Below, in pieces: positions 1-5,573 of a stretch of DNA of 5,910 nucleotides; within the stretch, counting starts at the first letter, position 1, and each line of letters starts with the position of its first letter. Below the pieces are notes generated by a model. That model saw only the letters and a list, made by a program, of their open reading frames with translations. It was not told the DNA's origin and did no database searches. Source of the stretch: Oscillospiraceae bacterium. Its GTDB lineage: Bacteria > Bacillota_A > Clostridia > Oscillospirales > JAAYXM01. The stretch spans positions 1-5,910 of the forward strand of contig JAFQVE010000229.1 in NCBI GenBank assembly GCA_017408185.1, written 5' to 3'. A program made the translations under genes and the position numbers.

Positions 1-777
1 AGCACACGCACTTGTTCCCTGAACATAAAGCGAGCAGATGCTATTGAGAGGTCTTAGCGGATCAGTCTCAACCGACACCTTCAAAAATCCTTCCTTTTCA
101 CCGCGGTTAAGCGCAAGAACACGGTGCCCTGCAAGCTTTTCAACCGGCTGACGGAACTCATAATACGTGGCGTATACACTGTCCTCTCCCTCTTTTGCCG
201 CCTCTGCGATAACAATTCCGTGGAAACGGACGAGGTTTCTTACGCGTTTGCGAACTTCTGCATCATCGGACACGTTTTCCGCAATGATATCAGACGCACC
301 TGCAAGTGCTGCATCCTCATTCTCAACGCCTTTTTCTGCATCTATATACTGCTTTGCCATCTCAAACGGGTCTGCAGATGTGGTCTGCGATGCCATAATT
401 TCTTCTGCAAGCGGCTCCAGTCCCTTTTCACGGGCAACCGATGCGCGCGTTTTTCTTTTCGGGCGGAACGGACGGTAGATATCATCAATTTCCGAAAGAG
501 TTTCTGCCTTATCGAGTGCGGCAGATATCTCTTCGGTGAGATTTCCTTGTGCTTCAATAAGCCCTCTCACCTCCTCACGGCGGGCATCAAGGTTTCGGAG
601 ATACTCAAGCCTGTCCGCGATCTGGCGTATTGTTTGGTCGTCCATCGTTCCGTGCATTTCTTTTCGGTAACGTGCAATAAAGGGAATTGTATTTCCTTCA
701 TCAAGTAACGCAATAATATTTTCCACATAATCCTCGCGGACAGAAAATGCCTCCGCGATAATCTGAGCATAAGCCAT
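1..777 (-). CDS. tex: Tex transcription accessory protein, N-terminal part (cut by the window edge)
   Basis: Reading from the ATG at 777 gives 259 codons open to base 1, with no stop; the rest of the gene lies beyond the left edge. Tex is a cytoplasmic nucleic-acid-binding protein implicated in transcription; known homologues are about 700-800 residues, so roughly one third is seen here. The visible part matches the helical N-terminal region: TIPFIARYRKE at residues 30-40, an EIDDIYRPFRPKRKTR block at 96-111 followed by AREKGLEPLA at 115-124, and GHRVLALNRGEKEGF at 217-231. The YqgF/RNase H-like, helix-hairpin-helix and C-terminal S1 domains expected in this family would lie outside the window. 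The start is supported by GGAGGAG (787-793), nine bases upstream, and by the MAYAQIIAEAF opening. It follows ftsZ by 79 bases on the same strand. I saw no convincing promoter of its own, so read-through from ftsZ is possible. Identification is firm; a functional tie to division is not implied. Confidence 0.93.
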   Translation of the reverse strand, partial: MAYAQIIAEAFSVREDYVENIIALLDEGNTIPFIARYRKEMHGTMDDQTIRQIADRLEYLRNLDARREEVRGLIEAQGNLTEEISAALDKAETLSEIDDIYRPFRPKRKTRASVAREKGLEPLAEEIMASQTTSADPFEMAKQYIDAEKGVENEDAALAGASDIIAENVSDDAEVRKRVRNLVRFHGIVIAEAAKEGEDSVYATYYEFRQPVEKLAGHRVLALNRGEKEGFLKVSVETDPLRPLNSICSLYVQGTSACA

Positions 778-856
778 TTTTATTTTCTCCTCCGTAATAA
801 AAGAAGGGTGCCCTATCAGGCCATCAGCCCGAACAGAACAACCCTCCCTGTATTTT
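778..856 (-). other. ftsZ-tex intergenic gap, weak possible terminator
   Basis: This 79-base spacer holds the tex ribosome binding site and one imperfect hairpin candidate. On the transcript, GGAGGGT (847-841) can pair with ACCCTTC (809-803), including one G-U pair, across a 31-base loop. That loop itself contains a 4-bp stem (830-827 with 821-818). A short TTTTATT follows. The stem is short and the loop long, so at best it is an inefficient terminator that would let ftsZ transcripts continue into tex. No good -35/-10 pair for tex was found. Confidence 0.25.
787..793 (-). promoter_or_regulatory. Ribosome binding site of tex
   Basis: The minus strand reads GGAGGAG nine bases before the ATG at 777. 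This fixes the tex start. No other in-frame start nearby has comparable Shine-Dalgarno support. Confidence 0.8.
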
Positions 857-2023
857 TTAGCCTCTGTTTCTGAATATCTTTTCTATCATCTCAAACGGAT
901 CGTCATCCTTCTCTTCGGGAAGCGCTACCTGCTCCGGCTCTGTTTCCTTTGCATCTGTATCAAACTCAGCATAAGAGCTTGTGAACTTTGAGAACAGATT
1001 TGCGCCGTCATCCACGTTTGGTGCCGGAGCTTCCTTCTTCTCTTCCTTTACCGGAAGCGGAGTGGATTTACCCTCAAAGCCGGTTGCGATAACAGTAACG
1101 CGGATTTCGTCTTCAAGAGACGGGTCAAACGCCGCACCGAAGATGATGTTTGCATCCTCGTGAGCTGCTTCTCTTACCATCTCAGCCGCAATTTCAACCT
1201 CATCAAGACCGATATCAAGAGAGCCTGTGATGTTGATGATAACACCGTGAGCACCGTTGATTGAAGTTTCAAGAAGCGGGCTCTGAATAGCGATGCGTGC
1301 AGCCTCTGCTGCTTTATCCTTACCCGATGCACGGCCGACACCCATATGAGCATAGCCTGCATCCTTCATAATCTTCTTAACGTCAGCAAAGTCAAGGTTA
1401 ACAAGACCGCCGCCGGAAATAAGCTCCGAAATGCTCTGGATCGCCTGGCGAAGAACATCGTCTGCAATTTCAAATGCATTGAGGAAGGTTATCTTCTGCT
1501 CTGAAACGCACTTCAATCGCTCGTTCGGGATAACGACAAGCGAGTCAACCTTAGCGCGGAGAGTTTCAATTCCCTCTTCTGCCTGAAGCATACGGCGCTT
1601 GCCTTCAAAGCCGAACGGCTTTGTAACAACACCGATTGTGAGAATTTCCATCTCCCTTGCAATTTCCGCAACGATAGGTGCCGCACCTGTTCCGGTGCCG
1701 CCTCCCATACCTGCTGTGATAAACACCATATCGGTGCCCTCAAGCATTTTCTTTATTGCTTCGCGGCTTTCCTCTGCCGCTTTCTTTCCGACCTCGGGAT
1801 CTGAGCCTGCGCCGAGCCCCTTCGTCAGCTTTTCACCAAGCTGAACTCTGTAGGTTGCGCAGGATTTCTGAAGTGCCTGGCGGTCTGTGTTCATAACAAT
1901 GAACTCAACTCCGCGAACACCCGAATTGATCATCTGATTAACGGCGTTACCCCCGCCGCCGCCTGCTCCTATAACTTTAATAGGTACAATGACATCTGTG
2001 CCGGTATCCAACTCGAAAGGCAT
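857..2023 (-). CDS. ftsZ: Cell division protein FtsZ (tubulin-like GTPase)
   Basis: FtsZ is the cytoplasmic tubulin homologue that polymerises with GTP into the Z-ring and recruits the divisome. This copy is 388 residues, a normal length. The N-terminal nucleotide-binding domain begins with [14 protein letters not shown] (16-29). The tubulin signature [10 protein letters not shown] is at 107-116. The T7 synergy loop NLDFADVK is at 209-216, and N209, D211 and D214 match the NxDxxD catalytic pattern that completes the GTPase site of the next subunit. The C-terminal domain runs to about ATGFEGK (313-319). An acidic, proline-containing linker follows (about 320-373), then a conserved-type tail ending in [13 protein letters not shown] (376-388), which differs from the textbook DIPxFLR-like form. 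The ATG at 2023 has AAGGAGGA seven bases upstream and its own strong promoter. The gene lies 125 bases after ftsQ, with no ftsA between them. Identification is essentially certain. Confidence 0.99.
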   Translation of the reverse strand: MPFELDTGTDVIVPIKVIGAGGGGGNAVNQMINSGVRGVEFIVMNTDRQALQKSCATYRVQLGEKLTKGLGAGSDPEVGKKAAEESREAIKKMLEGTDMVFITAGMGGGTGTGAAPIVAEIAREMEILTIGVVTKPFGFEGKRRMLQAEEGIETLRAKVDSLVVIPNERLKCVSEQKITFLNAFEIADDVLRQAIQSISELISGGGLVNLDFADVKKIMKDAGYAHMGVGRASGKDKAAEAARIAIQSPLLETSINGAHGVIINITGSLDIGLDEVEIAAEMVREAAHEDANIIFGAAFDPSLEDEIRVTVIATGFEGKSTPLPVKEEKKEAPAPNVDDGANLFSKFTSSYAEFDTDAKETEPEQVALPEEKDDDPFEMIEKIFRNRG

Positions 2024-2030
2024 ATGTAAA

Positions 2031-2038
2031 TCCTCCTT
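2031..2038 (-). promoter_or_regulatory. Strong ribosome binding site of ftsZ
   Basis: The minus strand reads AAGGAGGA seven bases before the ftsZ ATG. This is close to the full anti-Shine-Dalgarno complement and is consistent with high FtsZ expression. Confidence 0.85.
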
Positions 2039-2054
2039 GAGATTATCTTTTGTG

Positions 2055-2110
2055 ATTACTATTACATATTATATATTTTATATGTTTTTTGTCAAAAGGT
2101 CAATAGTAAT
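2055..2110. repeat. 9-bp inverted repeat bracketing the ftsZ promoter
   Basis: ATTACTATT at 2055-2063 and AATAGTAAT at 2102-2110 are perfect reverse complements, 38 bases apart. They enclose the -35 and -10 boxes, and one arm covers the predicted transcription start. A separate 7-bp inverted repeat, TAATAAT-caa-ATTATTA (2107-2123), overlaps the upstream arm. These could be operator half-sites. In sequence this AT-rich, however, arms of this length can arise by chance, so a regulatory role is only a suggestion. Confidence 0.3.
2068..2095 (-). promoter_or_regulatory. Consensus sigma-A-type promoter for ftsZ
   Basis: On the minus strand a perfect -35 box TTGACA (2095-2090) is separated by 16 bases from a perfect -10 box TATAAT (2073-2068). 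Transcription would start near 2061, leaving a leader of about 38 bases that contains the ftsZ ribosome binding site. A second TTGAC lies at 2103-2099, eight bases upstream of the first. The gap is very AT-rich, so some resemblance is expected, but two perfect hexamers at near-ideal spacing just upstream of ftsZ are convincing. It would let ftsZ be transcribed independently of the murG-murA-ftsQ read-through. Confidence 0.8.
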
Positions 2111-2148
2111 AATCAAATTATTATAAATTTTTTTGATTTTTTATCGTT

Positions 2149-3063
2149 TCAGGAATTTTTTTCTTCCGGATTCTGCGTATCCTCCTCACCTTCCGCACCT
2201 GTATCCGACGCGGAATCTGTCGTTTCCTCGGGCTGATCCGTTTCTGCGTCTGCAACCGGTTTCTCGTTAACATCTTCCGAAGCCGGTGTCTCCTGCTTCT
2301 TTTCAGAAAGGTCAATTGAAGCATTTGGACGGAAGCGCGCCTCTTTGACCGCGCTAACGTTTATCGTTCCCTTGTCAAAATCGTTAAGCTGTCCGATCAC
2401 CGCCCGAAGCATCTCTATCTTCTTGGCAAGCTCGCTTGCATCGCCTAAAACAATAAGGAACCTGTCACCGTAAACAAGATTTATATCATACAGCTTATCA
2501 ATTTCAACGCGAGAGATACTCTCTGTCATTCCTGTATGGCGAAGTGATGTGAGCACCTCACGCAGAACCGGAAGCTGGTCCTGATTTTTCAGGATAAGCG
2601 GCGAGCCGGCAAAAGGAGTCATAACCTCACACCCCGATATTTTCGGCACCTTCACTTCTGCATCATGTGCAATCCGCTCAAGGATGTGGGCGTTGTTGTC
2701 TATCAACCAGCGGTTGCCGTCCGAAACCACATATGCCGCCGCAACGCGCTCGGTAATTTCAAACAAGAAGGTATCGGGAAGCTTTCTGCGAATTTTTATC
2801 TGTTCAATATACGGGTATTCCGAAAGGAGCTTTTCAGCAACCTCAAACTTATTTATCATAAACATATTATCGCCCGTTTTTATCCCCGAGCTTTCAACGA
2901 TATCGGCAGCCGGGTACCGCACGCTTCCGCTTACCTGCACCTCCGCGACTTTCAGGAATACCGTTACCGATGCAACAATCGCCCCTATAACAATCAAAAA
3001 CGTAAGCAACGACAGCACAAAGCTACCGTTTCTCTTTTTTCTTCTGCGCCGTCTTGCCGCCAT
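2149..3063 (-). CDS. ftsQ: Cell division protein FtsQ/DivIB (POTRA domain)
   Basis: FtsQ/DivIB is a bitopic membrane protein that works outside the membrane with FtsL/DivIC and FtsB to link the Z-ring to septal peptidoglycan synthesis. The 304-residue product has a short, strongly basic cytoplasmic tail (residues 4-11 all Arg or Lys) and one transmembrane helix (about 14-37). A POTRA domain starts at VAEVQVSGSVRYP (39-51) and ends near 107, with the typical YPYIEQIKIRRKLPDTF pattern at 83-99. The beta domain (about 108-250) contains ISRVEIDKLYDINLVY (183-198) and DKGTINVSAVKEARFRP (230-246). The last 50 residues are a low-complexity acidic tail with no hydrophobic core. The ATG at 3063 has AGAGGA seven bases upstream, a moderate ribosome binding site. 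The gene follows murA by 30 bases and is probably co-transcribed with it. Family assignment is secure from architecture and position; the name divIB applies equally in Firmicutes. Confidence 0.93.
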   Translation of the reverse strand: MAARRRRRKKRNGSFVLSLLTFLIVIGAIVASVTVFLKVAEVQVSGSVRYPAADIVESSGIKTGDNMFMINKFEVAEKLLSEYPYIEQIKIRRKLPDTFLFEITERVAAAYVVSDGNRWLIDNNAHILERIAHDAEVKVPKISGCEVMTPFAGSPLILKNQDQLPVLREVLTSLRHTGMTESISRVEIDKLYDINLVYGDRFLIVLGDASELAKKIEMLRAVIGQLNDFDKGTINVSAVKEARFRPNASIDLSEKKQETPASEDVNEKPVADAETDQPEETTDSASDTGAEGEEDTQNPEEKNS

Positions 3064-3093
3064 TTTTCATCCTCTTCTCTTTCGTATATTTTC

Positions 3094-4344
3094 TCAACTG
3101 CGTTTTATATCCGCACCAAGACACGACATACTTTCTTCTATTCTTTCATATCCACGGTCAATGTGATGGATTTCACCGATTTCACTTCGACCTTCAGCCG
3201 CCATCGCCGCAACAACAAGTGCTGCACCGCCGCGGAGATCCGTTGCTTCAACAGAGCATCCGCAAAGCTTCGGAACACCGTACACGAGAGCGACTCTTCC
3301 CTCCGTCTTTATATCCGCACCAAGCCTGCAAAGTCCGCCTATATGCCGGTAGCGTCCGTCAAAAATGGTTTCTACAAACATACTTGTGCCCACACATTTT
3401 GTTGCAAGCGCCATAAGCGGAGGCTGGGCATCTGTCGGAAACCCCGGATACGGCATTGTTCTGATGCACCTGAAGGACGAAAGCCTTCCTGTACGGATTA
3501 TATCCACAAAGTCACGTCCGACAGCAACATCGCACCCCACAGCATCAAGAACTGATGTCACAGTAGAAATATGCTCAGGCACAATGTTTTCCACACGCAC
3601 ATGCCCCCCGCACAGCGCGGCGGCACACATAAACGTCGCCGCACATATTCTGTCCGGTATCACGCAGTGTGACACGCTGCCGAGCTTTTTCTTTCCGTTT
3701 ATTACAATCGTTGAGCTTCCCGCGCCGGAAACCTCAGCGCCCATTTTTACAAGAAAATTCTGCAGATCTTCAATTTCAGGCTCACGCGCGGCATTGAAAA
3801 TGCGGGTTCTCCCCTCGCATGCGGTGGCGGCAAGCATTGTATTTTCCGTCGCACCGACGCTCGGAAACGAAAGAACAATATCGCGTCCTCTCATCCTGCG
3901 CGCCTCACAGCTTATCGCGCCTCCGTTTTCCCGGATATGCGCACCGAGGGATTTCAGAGCAGAAATATGCAGATCAATGGGACGTGCCCCCAGCTCACAC
4001 CCACCGGGTGTAAACAGCGAAACTCTTCCGAGCCGCGCAAGCATTGCTCCCATAAATATCACGGATGAACGCATTTCGCGCATAAGCTCATCCGGTATTT
4101 CGTAATTTTTTGCATCCGTTGAATCGACAATAACAGTATTTCCCTCAAACGTCACCTTACAACCGATGCATCGGAGAATTTCAATCGCCGCATCAACATC
4201 ACGCAATCTCGGGCAGTTATGTATTTCATTTATACCCGAATTGAGAATCGTTGCGGCAAGAATCGGAAGAACACTGTTTTTCGAACCGTGGACGGACACT
4301 TTCCCGTCAAGCATTCTTCCTCCGTTTACAATCAATGTGCCCAT
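3094..4344 (-). CDS. murA: UDP-N-acetylglucosamine 1-carboxyvinyltransferase MurA
   Basis: MurA transfers enolpyruvate from PEP to UDP-GlcNAc, the first committed cytoplasmic step of peptidoglycan synthesis and the target of fosfomycin. From the ATG at 4344 the product is 416 residues, the normal size. Key residues are visible: K22 and N23 in GSKNSVLP (20-27), the catalytic cysteine C116 in the PGGCELGARPIDLH loop (113-126), D305 in PGFPTDAQ (300-307), and R397 in DRGYE (396-400). C116 is the residue alkylated by fosfomycin; species with Asp there are resistant, so this enzyme is of the sensitive-type active site. SVGATEN (162-168) and EPEIEDL (188-194) also fit. An in-frame GTG at 4365 would add seven residues, but it adjoins the GGGAGGG ribosome binding site and gives an atypical N-terminus, so ATG 4344 (MGTLIVNGG) is preferred. 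It sits between murG and ftsQ, where bacilli have murB. The product is notably rich in cysteine (17 residues). Confidence 0.97.
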   Translation of the reverse strand: MGTLIVNGGRMLDGKVSVHGSKNSVLPILAATILNSGINEIHNCPRLRDVDAAIEILRCIGCKVTFEGNTVIVDSTDAKNYEIPDELMREMRSSVIFMGAMLARLGRVSLFTPGGCELGARPIDLHISALKSLGAHIRENGGAISCEARRMRGRDIVLSFPSVGATENTMLAATACEGRTRIFNAAREPEIEDLQNFLVKMGAEVSGAGSSTIVINGKKKLGSVSHCVIPDRICAATFMCAAALCGGHVRVENIVPEHISTVTSVLDAVGCDVAVGRDFVDIIRTGRLSSFRCIRTMPYPGFPTDAQPPLMALATKCVGTSMFVETIFDGRYRHIGGLCRLGADIKTEGRVALVYGVPKLCGCSVEATDLRGGAALVVAAMAAEGRSEIGEIHHIDRGYERIEESMSCLGADIKRS

Positions 4345-4437
4345 AACAAGAAAGCACCCTCCCACTTGTTTTCAACGTCGGCCGAACATTGTTTTCACAG
4401 TATTCTATGCAACGTTGCACAATTGGGTTACTTTTTG
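4345..4437. other. murG-murA intergenic gap with palindrome and direct repeats
   Basis: The 93-base gap contains a perfect 12-bp palindrome TGCAACGTTGCA (4408-4419), an 8-bp palindrome TCGGCCGA (4378-4385) and two identical copies of TTGTTTTCA (4366-4374 and 4389-4397), 23 bases apart start to start. TAGAAT (minus strand, 4407-4402) resembles a -10 box, but no acceptable -35 lies 16-18 bases upstream, so I do not call a promoter. The 12-bp palindrome could form only a 4-bp RNA stem with a tetraloop and has no T-tract, so it is not a terminator. It looks more like a protein-binding site on DNA. Function unknown. Confidence 0.35.
4357..4363 (-). promoter_or_regulatory. Ribosome binding site deciding the murA start
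   Basis: The minus strand reads GGGAGGG, 12 bases before the ATG at 4344. The spacing is slightly long. The upstream in-frame GTG (4365-4363) abuts and partly overlaps this motif and has no ribosome binding site of its own, which favours the downstream ATG. Confidence 0.65.
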
Positions 4438-5559
4438 TTATTTTGCTATAATACGCATCATTTCTTCATAGATACGCTCAGTGCCGTCAAGTATGGCATT
4501 TTTCAGGAGATTTTCCGACATTCCCGATCTCTTCTCCGCATTTTCCAAAAGCTCTTTTGCCGTGTCATACAGCATCTGCGGAGTCGCATTTTTCTCTTCT
4601 ATCACAACCGCACCGCCCGAAGCCGCAAGCTCGGATGCATTCTTAAACTGATGATTGTCGGTCACGTTCGGTGACGGCACAATTATCGCCGGCACCCCGC
4701 GTGCACTGACCTCCGAAAGCGTTCCCGCACCGCCGCGGCACATAACAACATCTGCCGCCGCAAGCACACGAGGCATATCATCAATATACTCACGCAAAGT
4801 TATAAAGCTTTGGTTTTGCAGATCAATCCCCATTTCCCTTATTGCATCGGGCATCCACTCGTAACCGAACTTGCCCGTGGCGTGAATATGAAAAAAACCA
4901 CCGGGATTCTCGCTTTCTATCCGAATTACCTGTGCAATCGCCTTATTCATTTCTCTCGCGCCGAGAGAGCCCCAGAAGCTTACAAGAAGAGGTTTTGTGA
5001 CACCAAGCTCGCGCCGTGCCGTTTCTCTGTCATACATAAGAATATCACCGCGGACGGGATTTCCCACTACGGCACACGAAGCTCTTTCCGGAAGTTTCTT
5101 CCGGCTTGCCTCAAAATTGAGAAGCACTCGCGTAACGCGCTTTGCAAGCTTGCGCGTTGCCATTCCCGGATATGCATTTGATTCGTGAACAACGCTCGGT
5201 ATTCCAAGCCGCGCAGCCGCAGAAAGCACAGGATAACACGCATATCCGCCTGTTCCCATAACTACATCCGGAGAGAACTCCTCTATGATTTTTTTCGCAG
5301 CGCGTTCTGCTGAAAAAATATGCTTTATCGCATCTATATTGGCAACAATACCGGATATTCCCTTTTTACGGGATATCGGTTTTGACTCTATCGTTTTTAT
5401 ATCAAACCCGGCCGCAGGCACCAGGCGTTCTTCCATACCACCGCTCACGCCTACAAAGAGAATTTCCGCACTTTTTTTCTTTTCCTTCACAAGCTTTGCA
5501 ACAGCAAGCGCAGGGTTAATGTGTCCGCCCGTACCGCCGCACGCAAACATAAAGCGCAT
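4438..5559 (-). CDS. murG: MurG, lipid II-forming N-acetylglucosaminyltransferase
   Basis: MurG is a GT-B glycosyltransferase at the inner face of the membrane. It adds GlcNAc from UDP-GlcNAc to lipid I, making lipid II. The product is 373 residues, in the usual range. The N-terminal acceptor domain has the glycine loop GGTGGHINPALA (8-19), the second loop GTGGYACYP (102-110), HESNAYPGMATRKLA (125-139) and GNPVR (166-170). The C-terminal donor domain has the third loop as WGSLGA (196-201), where GGSxGA is commoner, then CRGGAGTLSEVSARGVP (274-290) with E283 in the position of the UDP-GlcNAc-binding Glu, and a DNHQFKNA motif (301-308). The ATG at 5559 has AGGAGGG seven bases upstream; the next ATG (5550) would be too far from it. 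The gene starts 12 bases after ftsW and overlaps its stop codon with this site, so translation is probably coupled. Confidence 0.98.
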   Translation of the reverse strand: MRFMFACGGTGGHINPALAVAKLVKEKKKSAEILFVGVSGGMEERLVPAAGFDIKTIESKPISRKKGISGIVANIDAIKHIFSAERAAKKIIEEFSPDVVMGTGGYACYPVLSAAARLGIPSVVHESNAYPGMATRKLAKRVTRVLLNFEASRKKLPERASCAVVGNPVRGDILMYDRETARRELGVTKPLLVSFWGSLGAREMNKAIAQVIRIESENPGGFFHIHATGKFGYEWMPDAIREMGIDLQNQSFITLREYIDDMPRVLAAADVVMCRGGAGTLSEVSARGVPAIIVPSPNVTDNHQFKNASELAASGGAVVIEEKNATPQMLYDTAKELLENAEKRSGMSENLLKNAILDGTERIYEEMMRIIAK

Positions 5560-5566
5560 AAAGTTA

Positions 5567-5573
5567 CCCTCCT
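5567..5573 (-). promoter_or_regulatory. murG ribosome binding site overlapping the ftsW stop
   Basis: The minus strand reads TAGGAGGG. The TAG (5574-5572) ends ftsW, and its last two bases begin the AGGAGGG that serves murG seven bases later. A ribosome finishing FtsW would therefore sit on the murG initiation site, a layout typical of translational coupling within an operon. Confidence 0.8.

Noticed and set aside
124..708. Plus-strand open frame of 194 codons
   Set aside because: It is antisense to tex, which reads continuously with family motifs. The Cys- and Phe-rich product is typical of a shadow frame.
342..770. Two short minus-strand frames that might suggest a broken gene
   Set aside because: They are alternative frames of tex. 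The true tex frame is open from 777 to 1 without a frameshift.
810..846. Promoter for tex, TTGTTC-17-TGATAG
   Set aside because: Both boxes match the consensus poorly, and the region also overlaps the hairpin candidate.
2107..2123. Rho-independent terminator between ftsQ and ftsZ
   Set aside because: The 7-bp stem is made only of A-T pairs and is not followed by a T-tract on the minus strand, so read-through from ftsQ is likely.
2665..3555. Open frame of 296 codons on the plus strand across ftsQ and murA
   Set aside because: It lies antisense to two well-supported genes, crosses their junction, shows no recognisable domain, and its composition is that of a reverse-strand shadow.
3365..4105. 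Open frame of 246 codons on the plus strand
   Set aside because: It is entirely antisense to murA, whose catalytic motifs are intact; there is no homology signal.
4402..4437. Promoter for murA using TAGAAT as -10
   Set aside because: No sequence 16-18 bases upstream resembles TTGACA; the candidates TAACCC and AACCCA are poor.
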